Shown: positions 18,308 to 28,181 of the stretch, piece by piece | Layout of the letters: every line of letters begins with the position of its first letter | Position numbering within the stretch: position 1 is the first letter of the stretch | NCBI GenBank assembly: GCA_021797775.1 | Contig: JAJZZC010000010.1 | Coordinates: 1 to 58,704 of the forward strand | Direction: 5' to 3' | DNA: 58,704 nucleotides | From: Bacillota bacterium | GTDB taxonomy: Bacteria > Bacillota > Sulfobacillia > RBS10-35 > JAJYVN01 | Position numbers and translations under genes: made by a program | The notes under the pieces: generated by a model | Database searches by the model: none | Seen by the model: the letters and a program-made list of their open reading frames with translations, nothing else | What the model was told of the DNA's origin: nothing

Positions 18308-18881
18308 GACGGGCGGCGGGGGGACCGGAGGCGCGGGGGTGGGTGGCCAAACGGTGGCCGTGCGCTGGTCGATGCCCCCTTCGGCGCAGTGGCGCTATTG
18401 CCCGCTTTGCCGCGGCGTCCTGGTCGGACGCGCGTTGGACGGTGCGGTCCACCCCTACTGCGCAGCGTGCGGCTTCGTTTACTGGGAGCGTCCGGCACCG
18501 GCCGCCGTCGCCTTGGTGCGGGATGGCGAAGGGCGCTTGCTGTACACCCGCCGGCGCTATCCGCCGGAGCCCGGCGGGTGGTGTTTCCCGGGCGGAGGCG
18601 TGGAGGCTGGGGAGAGCGCTGAGGAGGCCGCGGTCCGCGAGGTCTGGGAGGAGACGGGCGTCCGCGTGCGCGTCGAGCGGCAGATCGGGGTGTTCAGCCC
18701 GCCCTCTCGGGGCTCGTTCATTGCCTTCGTGGTCGCGCGCCCCGTGGGTGGAGCTCTGGCCGCCGGGAGCGACGCGCTGGAGGCCGAATGGTTTCGGCCG
18801 GCAGACGCACCGCCCCTGTGCTTTGCGACGCATGTCGCTGCGTTGGCGACGTGGGTGCGGCAGGAGCGTGCCGTGCGCTGA
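18297..18881 (+). CDS. NUDIX hydrolase with N-terminal zinc ribbon
   Basis: This 194-residue protein resembles NudC/NADH-pyrophosphatase-like enzymes. A C-P-L-C ... C-A-A-C zinc ribbon (about residues 35-58) precedes the NUDIX domain. The NUDIX box is complete: G-G-V-E-A-G-E, seven residues, R-E-V-W-E-E-T-G-V. This contrasts with the altered box of the protein at 11114. Likely substrates are NDP-X nucleotides. The GTG at 18297 follows GGGGAAGGGG and overlaps the helicase gene by 11 bp, so the two are probably translated from one mRNA. Confidence 0.85.
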   Translation: MAGETGGGGTGGAGVGGQTVAVRWSMPPSAQWRYCPLCRGVLVGRALDGAVHPYCAACGFVYWERPAPAAVALVRDGEGRLLYTRRRYPPEPGGWCFPGGGVEAGESAEEAAVREVWEETGVRVRVERQIGVFSPPSRGSFIAFVVARPVGGALAAGSDALEAEWFRPADAPPLCFATHVAALATWVRQERAVR

Positions 18882-19035
18882 AACGCGGGGCGTGAGCCGT
18901 GGGCGGCCGAGAGCGCCCCGGCGGCGGCGCGGACTTCGGCCCGTGTCCCACAAGGTAAGCAGGCGGAATCCGGGAATCTCCGCGCGGCGGTGTCTGCGCC
19001 GGGCGGGGCAGCGGTGGTGAACGGAAGCCGAGCCA

Positions 19036-19932
19036 ATGGGTGGTGGGTGGGTGGGAGCGCCACGGGTCGAAGAGGCCGTTGCGGCGGCGCAGGCGCGGTT
19101 CTCCGGGGTGATCGGGGTGTGGGGTCGGGACCTGCGCAGTGGCGAGACCGTGGCGGTGCGGGCAGACGAGACCTTCGAGACGGCCAGTGCCATCAAGACG
19201 TTGATCATGGCCACGGTCTTTGACCTGGTGCGCCGGGGTGAGGCCGACTTGGCGGAGCCCCTGCACATCGAGGAGCGCCATCAGGTCCGCGGCTCCGGGG
19301 TGCTGCGCGAGTTGAGCCTGGGTATCGCGCTGCCGCTGCGTGACGTGCTCAGCTTGATGATCGTCCTCTCGGACAACGTGGCGACCAATGTGGCCATCGA
19401 CCGTGCCGGCGGCGTCGCGGCGGTGAACGCGATGGCCGCGCGGCTCGGATTGGAGCGGACGCGGCTGCTGGCGCGGCTGGACTTCGAGTCTGGCGCCAAC
19501 GACGAGGGTGTCGGGCGTAGCGTGCCCTCCGAGCTCGGCTGGCTGTACGAGCGGATTCACGGTGGCGATTGCGTAGGGCCGGACGAGGACGCGGCGATGC
19601 GCGATATCCTCCTGCGGCAGCAGTATAACACGGTCTTGACGCGCGAACTGCCCTATGAACTCGTCTCGCCCCCCCCTCACGCGCGTGGCGAAGAGCCGCC
19701 GCTGCGGGTCGCCAGCAAGAGTGGGTCATGGGAGGGGGTCCGCAACGACGCGGGCATCTTCTACGGGCCTGCAGGAGACTACGTGCTGGTTGTGATGAGC
19801 GCGGGCTGCAAGGACCTGCGCTTCCACGTGGACAACGAGGCGATGGTCGTCCTCCCGGCGATCAGCCGCGCCGCATGGGAGGCGTGGGGCGAGACGGCGG
19901 GGCTGGCGCCCGGGGCGGTGCCCGTCCGGTGA
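19036..19932 (+). CDS. class A beta-lactamase-like serine hydrolase
   Basis: This is a 298-residue member of the penicillin-recognising serine hydrolases. The motifs are in order: S51-A-I-K54 (SxxK), S-D-N near residue 113, E-S-G-A-N near 152 (aligning with the E166-x-x-x-N170 element of class A enzymes) and K-S-G near 230. All active-site elements of a class A beta-lactamase are therefore present. No signal peptide or lipobox is seen, so export is unclear and the enzyme may act on a cytoplasmic ester or amide. ATG 19036 has a weak ribosome binding site; other starts are possible within a few codons. Confidence 0.85.
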   Translation: MGGGWVGAPRVEEAVAAAQARFSGVIGVWGRDLRSGETVAVRADETFETASAIKTLIMATVFDLVRRGEADLAEPLHIEERHQVRGSGVLRELSLGIALPLRDVLSLMIVLSDNVATNVAIDRAGGVAAVNAMAARLGLERTRLLARLDFESGANDEGVGRSVPSELGWLYERIHGGDCVGPDEDAAMRDILLRQQYNTVLTRELPYELVSPPPHARGEEPPLRVASKSGSWEGVRNDAGIFYGPAGDYVLVVMSAGCKDLRFHVDNEAMVVLPAISRAAWEAWGETAGLAPGAVPVR

Positions 19933-20598
19933 GTGGCGTGGGCAACGATCCCATCGCCGGGTGCGGTGGGGGGGCTGCCATCGCTTGGTGTGCCCTTTCT
20001 GGCTGTCGGTGGTTTGCGACGTCCGGGTGCCGCCGAGCGAAGCGCCCGAGGATCGATGGGGGGCGGCCCTGGACCGCCGCTGGCGCGACGGACGGCTGGC
20101 CGTTGCGGGCCCGAGGACCGTGGACCCCGCTGCCCCTGGACCGTCCCGGCGCGCAAGGGAATGCGGCCTTGGTGGAAGCCTCCTGTCACACGCTGGCGCT
20201 TGCCGAGAGAGGGCGCTCGACCCCGGGATGGCTCGGCCCCTTGGGTGGGCGGCATGGGGGCCCAAGGGGCTGCCGATCGCGAGGATGCGAACCGACGGCG
20301 GGGGGGGACCGTGCGCAGGGCTCGTGCTGCAGGGGGGGCGCGGGCCGAGGGCATGCCGGTCCTCCGGGCGAGGGCTGTCAACGCCAATGCGGAGAGACCG
20401 CCCCGTCCCGACGCGCTGGGGGACGAGCGGGTTGGCCATCGTCGGGTGGGCCGGGTGTAGTCCCTCTGCGGTGACCCGGAGGGCCAAGGGGGCAGCCCGC
20501 TCGCCACCCTGGGACCGTCTGCCTGCCGGCAGGAGCGCGGCGGGCGTGGGCGAAGGGGCCTTCTGGAGGCGGCGACACTCTCCGTGAGGGAGCGGACC
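19933..20598. other. 666-bp intergenic stretch
   Basis: No gene recognised. It contains a short CCTGCCGGCAGG palindrome near 20522-20533, ahead of the ThuA gene. Confidence 0.4.
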
Positions 20599-21327
20599 AT
20601 GGCGATACGAGTCACAGTGTGGAACGAATTCCTGCACGAGAAGCGCAACCCGCGCGTTCAGGCCATCTACCCGGAAGGCATGCATGTGGTGATTGCCGGC
20701 GCCTTGCGGCAGGCGGGCTACGAGGTCCGTACCGCCACCCTGGAGGAGCCGGAGCACGGCCTGACCGACGAGGTGCTCGGCGCGACGGACGTCCTCACCT
20801 GGTGGGGGCACCTGGCCCACGATCGGGTCGGCGACGATGTCGTGGCGCGCGTCCACCGCCGCGTGATCGAGGGCGGCATGGGCTTGATCGTCCTGCACTC
20901 CGGCCACTACTCCAAGATCTTCCGGAGACTGATGGGTACGAGCTGCAGCCTGAAGTGGCGGGAGGCCGGTGAAAAGGAGCGTGTCTGGGTCCTGGAGCCC
21001 GGCCATCCCATTGCGCGAGGGCTGCCCGAGTCCATTGAGCTGCCCCATGTGGAGATGTATGGCGAGCGCTTCGACATCCCGGCCCCGGACACGCTAGTGT
21101 TCTGCTCGTGGTTCCAGGGGGGCGAGATCTTCCGCAGCGGCTGCTGCTTCCACCGTGGACAAGGAAAGATCTTCTATTTCCGTCCAGGCCACGAGACCTT
21201 TCCGATCTACCACCAGGCCGAGGTGCAGCGCGTGCTGGTCAATGCCGTGGCTTGGGCCGCGCCCTCCGGCGGTCCGGTGGTCCACTTTGGCCACAAGCAG
21301 CCATTGGAGCCGCTCCCCAGCGCGTGA
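20599..21327 (+). CDS. ThuA-like trehalose-utilisation family protein
   Basis: This is a 242-residue soluble protein of the ThuA family, which has a glutamine-amidotransferase-like fold and is tied to trehalose or related disaccharide use in rhizobia. Conserved segments visible are V-W-N-E-F-L-H-E-K (residues 7-15), Y-P-E-G-M-H, W-W-G-H-x-[12 protein letters not shown] and F-R-P-G-H-E-T-F-P. The length is normal. ATG 20599 is preceded by GAGGGAG. The biochemical reaction is not established for the family, and no sugar transporter lies next to it here. Confidence 0.85.
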   Translation: MAIRVTVWNEFLHEKRNPRVQAIYPEGMHVVIAGALRQAGYEVRTATLEEPEHGLTDEVLGATDVLTWWGHLAHDRVGDDVVARVHRRVIEGGMGLIVLHSGHYSKIFRRLMGTSCSLKWREAGEKERVWVLEPGHPIARGLPESIELPHVEMYGERFDIPAPDTLVFCSWFQGGEIFRSGCCFHRGQGKIFYFRPGHETFPIYHQAEVQRVLVNAVAWAAPSGGPVVHFGHKQPLEPLPSA

Positions 21328-21648
21328 GCGTCCGGGCCGGCACGCGCGTGATGGCGCTGGAGGACCGGCGGCGAGGCGAGGACGGGGATGCGGTGTGGTG
21401 GGACTTGGGGTGCTGCCTCGTCCCGCAGCCCGCGCCGGGCAGGGGGGGGCCCGGCCGGGGGCGACGCCCGATCGGTGGCCGGATCTTCCCCGCAATTGGC
21501 GGTCGGAGCTTCTCGGACAGTTGTAAACCGGCGCCTTTCCGGGTACATTACGAATTGGTCGGTGTCTCTGGCCTGGTCTGCGAAGGCAAAGCCTCCTCGG
21601 ACCTGTCCGGACTCCCGCCTGATGAATCGGACCCGAGGAGGATGCGCC
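21328..21648. other. RRM gene leader region
   Basis: The gap contains the promoter at 21521-21549 and about 90 nt of untranslated leader before the RRM gene; nothing else recognised. Confidence 0.4.
21521..21549 (+). promoter_or_regulatory. sigma-A type promoter of the RRM gene
   Basis: TTGTAA (21521-21526) and TACATT (21544-21549) are separated by 17 bp. The context is unusually AT-rich for this genome. Transcription from about 21557 would give a leader of some 90 nt. Confidence 0.65.
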
Positions 21649-21921
21649 TTGGCCAAGACCCTGTACATCGGCAACCTGCCCTGGAGCGCGACCGAGGACG
21701 ACCTGACCCAGTTGGTGTCTCCACACGCCACGGTCCTCTCGGCGCGCATCGCCACCGACCGCGATACGGGCCGCTCGCGCGGCTTCGGTTTCGTGGAGGT
21801 GGCGGACGAGCAGCTGCAGCAAGCGGTGGACGCCCTGCAGGGAGTCGAAATGGGCGACCGTCTGCTCACGATCAACGAGGCCAAGCCCCGCGAGCCGCGT
21901 GCCGGTGGCCGTCGTTACTGA
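21649..21921 (+). CDS. RRM-domain RNA-binding protein
   Basis: This is a 90-residue protein made of one RNA recognition motif, like the small glycine-poor Rbp proteins of bacteria. RNP2 is L-Y-I-G-N-L (residues 5-10) and RNP1 is R-G-F-G-F-V-E-V (about 44-51), so both RNA-contacting strands are intact. The start is TTG at 21649, supported by GAGGAGG seven bases upstream; no ATG or GTG lies in a suitable place. It has its own promoter and is followed by two inverted-repeat structures, so it is probably monocistronic. Such proteins bind single-stranded RNA, often in cold or stress responses. Confidence 0.88.
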   Translation: MAKTLYIGNLPWSATEDDLTQLVSPHATVLSARIATDRDTGRSRGFGFVEVADEQLQQAVDALQGVEMGDRLLTINEAKPREPRAGGRRY

Positions 21922-21937
21922 CGGTGATCCCCACCCT

Positions 21938-21989
21938 GTGTAGAGCCGGGGCCCCCGCGGGTTGCTCCCGTCCGGTCGGCGCTCTACAC
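21938..21989 (+). repeat. 9-bp inverted repeat downstream of the RRM gene
   Basis: GTGTAGAGC (21938-21946) and GCTCTACAC (21981-21989) are exact reverse complements enclosing a GC-rich 34-nt loop. It starts 16 bp after the RRM stop codon and could be a 3' stabilising structure. Confidence 0.6.
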
Positions 21990-22048
21990 CGGTGGGCCGA
22001 GGCTCCCGGCTGTCCCGTATGGGACCTTGCCGCGCACACACGCGAAGG

Positions 22049-22077
22049 GAGCCGCCCACTACCTTGGTGGGCGGCTC
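22049..22077 (+). terminator. terminator-like hairpin
   Basis: GAGCCGCCCAC and GTGGGCGGCTC form a perfect 11-bp stem with a 7-nt loop, followed by TCCTGTT, a poor U-tract. It is probably the transcription end of the RRM gene, and could serve both directions. Confidence 0.5.
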
Positions 22078-22759
22078 TCCTGTTCGCAGAGGTCGCGTGC
22101 GCCCGTGCCCGGCCCAGACCTGGTGGCCCCAGCGGGGTCCGCTACGCCGCCCGGGGCGAGGCGCGACCGTGGTCCCCACGTGTGCCAATGCCCTTTGGCA
22201 AGGGTAGCGCTTCCGGGCGGCCACACGGCCGTGACTACCCGAGGAACGCCCCGTGATGCTGCCCGGGGGCTTCGAGCCACACCCCTAAGCGGCCGCCGCG
22301 ACATGCTCTCTTGGGGTGCGGCTCTTTCAGTGAGGCTAGCGGCGTGCTCACCCTACCCGTAGGCGGCACGGCTGGGGCACCTACAGGCGCCCAAGGCTCC
22401 CCCTCCAGGAGGCCACTGCCCGTCCACGCGGGCGACCGTCAAGGTGCGGGCGCTCGGTGTAGGCGCGGACCACAAACGGACCACGGTACCACAGGCGGCA
22501 CGCCATTTCCGCAGCGGGCTACGTCGAGGCCCCGTGGGCTGATGCCGTGCACACCGCGTCCCACCACCCCGCTGTGGGTTTCCCGTCCCCTTCGCGGGCC
22601 CGCCGTTTCCGTGATCCTTGCGCCACGGGCGTTCTGCCTCGGGCCTAGCCCAGGCCTAGCCAGGAGGCGGTGGACAGGACCCCTCCCTGCGGACGGACAG
22701 GGGAGATGACGACCTCGGAGACGCGCGTACCAGTCCCAACGAGCCTGCATGGCGCAGAA

Positions 22760-22831
22760 TGGCCCCAGCGGGAGTCGAACCCGCCTTTCAGCCTTGAAAG
22801 GGCCGCGTCCTGACCGATAGACGATGGGGCC
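22760..22831 (-). tRNA. tRNA-Glu (anticodon TTC)
   Basis: On the minus strand a full cloverleaf can be drawn. The acceptor stem is GGCCCCA/TGGGGCC, and the D arm is GTCTATCGGTCAGGAC. The anticodon stem is CGGCC/GGCTG around loop CTTTCAA with anticodon TTC, and the T arm is GCGGGTTCGACTCCCGC. The discriminator base is A. The CCA end is not encoded and must be added after transcription. Confidence 0.95.
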
Positions 22832-23439
22832 GCCCGCAAGCCACGCCAAAAGCCATTATACCCGAAGCCGTCCCCACCGGAGGGTCCGCTGGTAGTGGAG
22901 TGGAGCAGTTGGAGTTGGTCCGGCAAGTCCGGTGCTTCGCGTCGGCCACGGCGGCACAGGTGCGCAGGGCTGGGTCGTTCTCGGCAAACCTCCTCAGCGA
23001 AAAGGCCTGGCGGGTGGCCGGCAGATCGGGGTGCGGACGGGCGGGCAGGGCCGAGGGTACGGGGCACCACGGCGGGCCCGGACGCGCGAAGCGCTTGAGG
23101 ACCAAGGCGACGCGCGAACCCGAGGGTGAACGGCCCGGCGGAGGCGGCGCCCTGCGGCACCGTTCAGAGACCAAGCCCCCTGGCGGAATAACGCCTCCCT
23201 GCACTGGTGCGCCCCCCCCTGGGGTGCTCCCACCCCGGTTGCCGCCAACCCCCTCGCGTGGTACCGATCGCGGGCGTGCGCGGTCCGCGTGGCCCGGCGG
23301 CACGCGGGCCAGAGAACGGCGAGAGGAAGGGTCACGGCTTCGGGCCCATGGCTCCGCTGGCGCGCATGGTGTCGTAGCGGTGGCCATGCTCAGGTAGAGC
23401 GCCGGATGCCCTTACGGCGAGGGCCCCGGAAGGCACTGG
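22832..23439. other. intergenic stretch between tRNA-Glu and lipA
   Basis: Apart from the tRNA promoter nothing was recognised. A GCGTGGTACCGATCGCGG string near 23258 superficially resembles a T-box motif but has no matching gene or terminator. Confidence 0.35.
22855..22860 (-). promoter_or_regulatory. -10 element of tRNA-Glu promoter
   Basis: The minus strand reads GGGTATAATGG, giving a perfect TATAAT 24 bp upstream of the mature tRNA 5' end. No recognisable -35 hexamer was found at 16-18 bp. Confidence 0.6.
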
Positions 23440-24423
23440 TCAACGGGGGGCTCTGGTTTCCGCCCGCGCCGCCTGTTCGTGCGCGTGGTAGCTGCTGCGC
23501 ACCAGCGGACCGGCCTCGCAGTGAAGGAAGCCGCGACCCAGTGCCTCCCGCTTGAGCGCGGCGAACTCCGCCGGGGGGTAATAGCGCGCCAGCGGGAGGT
23601 GGCGGGGGCTCGGGCGCAGGTACTGCCCGATGGTGAGGATCTCCACGCCGGCCGCCCGCAGGTCGTCCATGGTCTCCAGGCACTCGCTCCACGTCTCGCC
23701 GAGTCCGACCATGAAGCCCGATTTGGTGCGCATCTCCGGGGCGCCCCACCGCCGCGCGCGTCCCAGCAGTTCCAGCGTGCGCTCGTAGCGTGCCCGTGCG
23801 CGGATGCGGGGGGTGAGACGACGGCATGTCTCCACGTTGTGGTTGAGGATGTCTGGCCCCGCCGCCAGCACCGTGCGCAGGTCCACGTCCCGTCCCTGCA
23901 GGTCTGGGATCAGCACCTCGACCGCCGTCTCCGGGCAACGCGCTCGTACGGCGGCTATGGTGGACGCGAACGCGGAAGCTCCGCCGTCTGGCAGGTCGTC
24001 CCGGGCCACCGAGGTGATGACCACGTGGCGCAGGGCTAGGCGCGCGACGGCGTCCGCGACGCGCGCCGGCTCCTCCAGGTCGCGCCCTGCCGGCCGGCCG
24101 GTCGTCACCGCGCAGAACCCGCAGGCGCGGGTGCAGAGTCGGCCGAGGATCATGAAGGTCGCCGTCCCGTGGGCCCAGCACTCCCCGACGTTGGGACAGT
24201 GTGCTTCCTCACACACGGTATGGAGGGCCAGCCCACGCATCAGCGCCTTGAGGCCGGTATACGCCGGACCCCCGGGGAGCGGCGCCTTCAGCCAGGGCGG
24301 CTTCGGTCCGGGCCCGAGGCCCCCGCCCGACGGGCCTGCGGCGGGGGCGCGTGTCTCCGCGCCCCCGCGCGTCGGTATCTCGTCGTCCCGGATCAGCGCG
24401 TGCTCCGACTCAGGCACCTCCAA
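23440..24423 (-). CDS. lipA: lipoyl synthase
   Basis: The product is a radical-SAM enzyme that inserts two sulfur atoms into protein-bound octanoyl chains, completing lipoate for 2-oxoacid dehydrogenases and glycine cleavage. The auxiliary cluster motif [12 protein letters not shown] and the radical-SAM motif C-T-R-A-C-G-F-C are both intact, as is the C-terminal R-S-S-Y needed for the auxiliary cluster. The start is uncertain. TTG 24423 (before EVPESEHAL) lies where actinobacterial LipA begins LRLEV, with GTG 24417 as alternative; neither has a well-spaced ribosome binding site. An Ala/Gly/Pro-rich insert sits before the PPWLK segment. No lipB is in the window. Confidence 0.88.
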   Translation of the reverse strand: MEVPESEHALIRDDEIPTRGGAETRAPAAGPSGGGLGPGPKPPWLKAPLPGGPAYTGLKALMRGLALHTVCEEAHCPNVGECWAHGTATFMILGRLCTRACGFCAVTTGRPAGRDLEEPARVADAVARLALRHVVITSVARDDLPDGGASAFASTIAAVRARCPETAVEVLIPDLQGRDVDLRTVLAAGPDILNHNVETCRRLTPRIRARARYERTLELLGRARRWGAPEMRTKSGFMVGLGETWSECLETMDDLRAAGVEILTIGQYLRPSPRHLPLARYYPPAEFAALKREALGRGFLHCEAGPLVRSSYHAHEQAARAETRAPR

Positions 24424-24488
24424 GCGTAGACCGTGGGCGAGGGGTGGCGTGCCGTCCGGCGGCCGGCCACCGGTAACGACGAACCTCT

Positions 24489-25076
24489 CTACGGAACGGG
24501 GACGCGGCGCTGCGGGACGCCAAAGCGGCGGCGCCAAGACGTGCGCCGCAGCCGCAGCAACCACAGCCGGCGGCGCAGACCCGGCTCGGCGGCCGTATCC
24601 ACCAGGGGTGCCTCCGCTGGGGCCCAGGACGGGAAGCTCCCGCCGGAGGAAAAACGGACCAGTTCCCCTTGCCAGCGCGCCGCGGGTAGCAGGGCCGCAC
24701 GGCGCGGGGTCGGGCGTGCTCCGCCTCGCCCTGCGCGCGCGCCCCCCGTCCTGTTCCCCCGTGGCGCCTGGGGGGGCGCCGCCCGTGCCGCCGGACGGGC
24801 ACACAGGGCGCCCACCGCCTGCAGTGCCTGGTCCCGCTGGCCGCGGCGGACGACTACGAACGCCTCTTGCACGCTGGTGGTTGTCTTTGCCAGAAGTTTG
24901 AAGCCCGTGGCCGTCTCCCCTTTAAGGATCAGGCCCGGGTGGCGCGTGGGGTTATTGGCGATCCGCCCCGGGATGACGCCCTCTACGCAGGGCAGAGCGG
25001 CCACCCGCTCGAAGATGGCGGCGAAGGCCGAGAGAACGCTGTGCTCTCGCTTGACGCCGTGGCGCCGATACTTCAC
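24489..25076 (-). CDS. DUF2103 family protein
   Basis: This protein has 195 residues. The first 90 match the DUF2103 family, annotated as predicted metal-binding: [14 protein letters not shown] at the N-terminus, then I-P-G-R-I-x-N-N-P-T-R-H-P-G and T-G-F-K-L-L-A-K, ending QEAFVVV. The remaining 100 residues are an Arg/Ala/Pro-rich tail of low complexity with no recognised domain; it may be real or reflect a lost stop codon. GTG 25076 is the natural start because the family begins at this point. It lies 65 bp upstream of lipA on the same strand, so they may be co-transcribed. Function is unknown. Confidence 0.75.
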   Translation of the reverse strand: MKYRRHGVKREHSVLSAFAAIFERVAALPCVEGVIPGRIANNPTRHPGLILKGETATGFKLLAKTTTSVQEAFVVVRRGQRDQALQAVGALCARPAARAAPPQAPRGNRTGGARAGRGGARPTPRRAALLPAARWQGELVRFSSGGSFPSWAPAEAPLVDTAAEPGLRRRLWLLRLRRTSWRRRFGVPQRRVPVP

Positions 25077-25771
25077 GGCGCATCCAGCGCGGCTGCCCCC
25101 GGCTTTGAGCCGTGGGCGATGAGGCGCGCTGGTTCCCTCCCTTCTGCTCCCCGTCCAGTGTGCTCCAGCGGGCACGGCGTTTCGCCACTACCCGTTGGTC
25201 TGTCCCCCAAGCCCCATCCTGGCAGGATGCGGCCATCCCCCCCTGCTCGCCTGTTTGTGCCCCGCCCCCATGCCTGGTCCAGGGCGGAACCGCTCCACGG
25301 TCCGGGGCTGGGGAAGCTCCGGCAAGCGGGTCGGCGACCCAGCGGCCAGCAACGCTCACGGCGTCCGCCATCGGACGCCCCACTGGGCCTGGTCCGTACC
25401 GTCGTCCCCGTAGGGCGTCGCGACGGCGCCCTGCCCCTAGCCGATGATAGCACCGCCGGCCTCGAGCCGCCCGCCGCGCAGAGGGGCGGGCGACCGGGAG
25501 AGGCCGCCGGCTTTTGGCGCCCGAGGGGCCCTCCTTCTCTGGGAGACGCGGCCACGGCGGGCGGGCCTCCCTGCCGCCAGCGGTGGATTCCGCCGTCCTT
25601 CCCGCCCGCCGCACGGGGGTGCCTACTGCCAGGCCTGTCAGCGACATCGCTCGGGGCAGGGGCCGCCGACGTGCAAGGCGGGGCCTGTACGGTTGGCGGG
25701 GGCGGTCACGCCGGGCCTTCCGTTGTGCCGGGCGGCCCCTGGGGGTGGAAGCCTGTAGGCCCACGAACCGT
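25077..25771. other. 695-bp intergenic stretch
   Basis: No gene, RNA or repeat recognised between the GT-C gene end and the DUF2103 gene start. Confidence 0.4.
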
Positions 25772-27856
25772 TCACGGGGCACCCGCCAGACGCCAGGCGT
25801 CGACCCCGTGGCCCCGCGCCAGTGGCGTGGCCGGCACCCCCGCCATCCAGTGCACGTAGCGCGTTCCCGCGGCCGTAGTGAATACCGTGATGTGGTCACG
25901 GCGCAGGTTGCGCAGCCAGGCGCTACGCGTGGGGGCGCCCACATAGAGCACCGTGCGGCTCAGGGCCGGCCCCCAGAGCTCAAAGAGCAGCGTTGGCCCC
26001 TCCGCGTAGCCGACGCGATCCCCCGGCCGAAGCGCGGTGGCGGTCCAGCCGTAGGCCGGTGGGTCGAAGAGGGAGCCGGGCTGGCGCTGCGCCGCCGGGA
26101 TGGTGGCGGCCTGGGGCACAAAGAAGAGTAGCCGCGGTGCCGCACCGAGCGAGCCGACCACCGCGACCACGGACAGGGCAAAGAGCGCCGCCTGCTTGGT
26201 CCAGACGCCGGGCAAGGGCAACGCCGCCAGCGCCGCCGCGCCCAGGGCTGGGAGGAAGAGGGTGTAGCGAGGCCACCAGTTGAGAGGTTGGAAGGCGAAG
26301 GACACAAGCGTCACCGTGATGGCCGGCCACGCCCCCGCCCGCCGGCTTCCCCAGAGGATCCAGAGGGCCAGCGCCGGGGCTTCCACATACGGCCACGCGG
26401 TGCCCAGCCATCCCTGGGCACTGACGTACCACTGGTTCAGGTGGAGGCCCAGCCAACCCATGCGGATCATGTACCAGTCCGGCTTGTTGCGGTACTGCGG
26501 CGGCGTTGAGCCGTTGACGATGTGGCTGAGGGGCAGGGTGCCGGGGAACAGCACATGGCCGTGCAGAGCGAGCGGGAAAGGATACATGGGGTTGCCGTAG
26601 GCCAGTAAGGTGCGCAGGTACCAGCGCAGGCCGAATACCAGGCAGGGCACCAGCGCCAACGCCAGCCGCCATCCCCAGTGCACCGCCGTGCGCGGCGCGC
26701 CCGTGCGCCCGCCGGACTCCGTCTCCGCGGGGGACGGTCCGCCTGCCGTAACGGCTTCCTCCGTGCCGCCCGGCCCCGTGCCGCGCCGCACCCGCGCGGC
26801 CACGGTGCGGACCTGCGGCCAGAGCAGCGAGGCGATTCCGAGCAGCCCCCCGTACAACAGCCCGGTCGGCTTGGTCCCGGCCACGAGCCCCAGGGCCGTG
26901 CCGAAGAGCAGCCAGCGGCCCCAACTCCCCTGCGCGCGCGCGGCGTCCCATAGAGCCAGCGCCGCCAGGAAGAGCGAGCAGAAGGCGACGTCCACGTACG
27001 CTGTACGCGCCTGGACGATGGTGTTGGGCACCAGGAGGTAGCAGCACCCGGCCAGCGCCGCGCCCACCCGAGACGCGCCCCAGCCGCGTGCCAGGACGTA
27101 GGTCGCCAGTCCCCCCAGCACCGCGTAAGGGAGCTGCGAGAGACTCAGGAGGTTGTCCCGGTGCAGGATGGCCAGTTGCCAGAAGTAGGCGACCTCGGTG
27201 TTCATGGGATACACGTTGAGCCAATAGTCGTCCGTATGAACGATCCCGATGCCGCGGTTCTGCAGCCAGGCCGCGGCGCTCGCCCCGTGCTGGGCCAGCG
27301 CGTCCCAGGACACCTCGGGGAGCTTCAGTCCTGCCTGGATCACCACAAGGTACCAAATGGCGGCCACGACGGCGGCGGTGGCCAGGGCGATCCAGGTCAG
27401 CGGCTGTATGCCGGAGGCGGCGCGCCCGGACCACGGCGATGGGCGGTCCTCCGGCCCGGAGGCCGGGGTGAGACGGAAGCGGGCGGCACCGGTACGCAGC
27501 CCCAGTGGGGTGAACGCGGCCGCCAGACCCAGGCTGACGGCGAGGAGCGAACCGCGCCCGACCAGGTGGGCCGGGCTGAGGACCAGCACTGAGGCGTTCT
27601 GCAGGGCCAGCGCGGCGATCAGGGTGCCGAGCCAGCGCAGCCGCTCGCTGCTGGCCGGCAGCAGCGTGCAGGCGAGGCAACGGCCCGCCCACAGCACAGC
27701 CAGGGCCGCGACCGCCAGCGCCAGCCAAGGGCCGAGCGTGCCCGCAGGCCGTGCCGTTATGTGCAGCAGGAGCGGGATGCGGATCCCGGGGGCGCTGCCG
27801 GAGGCGCGCGCCGCCTCCATGGCGCGCGCGCCGAGCGCGGCCAACCAACCGGGCAA
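25772..27856 (-). CDS. multi-pass membrane glycosyltransferase (GT39/PMT-like)
   Basis: This is a 694-residue integral membrane protein with about eleven hydrophobic segments. The loop after the third or fourth helix reads H-T-D-D-Y-W-L-N-V-Y-P-M-N-T-E-V, with the paired acidic residues typical of GT-C active sites. A hydrophilic insert lies near residues 350-395. The last 100 residues are soluble and probably extracytoplasmic. It resembles enzymes that use polyprenyl-linked sugars to modify proteins or wall polymers. The TTG start at 27856 is chosen because AGGGG lies eight bases upstream; the open frame continues upstream in improbable composition. It is the second GT-C enzyme in the window (the other is at 5336) and has no obvious sugar-nucleotide partner genes. 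Confidence 0.75.
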   Translation of the reverse strand: MPGWLAALGARAMEAARASGSAPGIRIPLLLHITARPAGTLGPWLALAVAALAVLWAGRCLACTLLPASSERLRWLGTLIAALALQNASVLVLSPAHLVGRGSLLAVSLGLAAAFTPLGLRTGAARFRLTPASGPEDRPSPWSGRAASGIQPLTWIALATAAVVAAIWYLVVIQAGLKLPEVSWDALAQHGASAAAWLQNRGIGIVHTDDYWLNVYPMNTEVAYFWQLAILHRDNLLSLSQLPYAVLGGLATYVLARGWGASRVGAALAGCCYLLVPNTIVQARTAYVDVAFCSLFLAALALWDAARAQGSWGRWLLFGTALGLVAGTKPTGLLYGGLLGIASLLWPQVRTVAARVRRGTGPGGTEEAVTAGGPSPAETESGGRTGAPRTAVHWGWRLALALVPCLVFGLRWYLRTLLAYGNPMYPFPLALHGHVLFPGTLPLSHIVNGSTPPQYRNKPDWYMIRMGWLGLHLNQWYVSAQGWLGTAWPYVEAPALALWILWGSRRAGAWPAITVTLVSFAFQPLNWWPRYTLFLPALGAAALAALPLPGVWTKQAALFALSVVAVVGSLGAAPRLLFFVPQAATIPAAQRQPGSLFDPPAYGWTATALRPGDRVGYAEGPTLLFELWGPALSRTVLYVGAPTRSAWLRNLRRDHITVFTTAAGTRYVHWMAGVPATPLARGHGVDAWRLAGAP

Positions 27857-28181
27857 GAGACGATCCCCTCCCGGGATGGGGGACTCTGTGGGACCGGCCT
27901 CGCCGCGACCGGCCGGCCGCCAGCGGGAAGCCCCGCTCAACCTACACCATTTCGGGCGGGGGCGTCTCGGCTGGCGCCACGCCCCGCCCATCGACGGCAG
28001 CCCCGTCCGGCGCTGCGGCTGCGGTGACGCCGTCGGAGGCGCTCCAGCGCACTCGCTGCCACCTGTCGGGTGCGTCACGGCGTAGGGCGCCGCCCCCCCG
28101 GCCGGGCTGACACCGCCGCCGGCTGTTTGCGGCAGGGGCGCCGCGGCTGCCTGCCGTATCCGCCCGCAGCGGAGTAGGCGC
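27857..28181. other. divergent intergenic region
   Basis: It lies between the GT-C gene (minus) and the dCMP deaminase gene (plus). No clear promoter could be picked out. Confidence 0.35.

Larger units (their letters stand above)
21922..22759. other. intergenic region rich in inverted repeats
   Basis: No gene recognised. It holds the two inverted repeats listed separately and a third interrupted one (GAGCC near 22274 pairing with GGCTC near 22320, with CACCCC/GGGGTG inside, then TTTC), possibly a second terminator-like element. Confidence 0.4.

Noticed and set aside
23255-23275. GCGTGGTACCGATCGCGG, resembling a T-box core
   Set aside because: It lacks the full GGTGGTACC-CGCG spacing, has no terminator, and no gene follows on that strand for nearly 5 kb.
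22900-23397. 165-codon open frame after tRNA-Glu
   Set aside because: Only the first 40 codons look protein-like; the rest is Pro/Gly/Arg-rich and no ribosome binding site or homologous motif is seen.
24424-24804. Upstream extension of lipA to an ATG at 24804
   Set aside because: It would overlap the DUF2103 gene and has low-complexity composition; the family begins near LRLEV.
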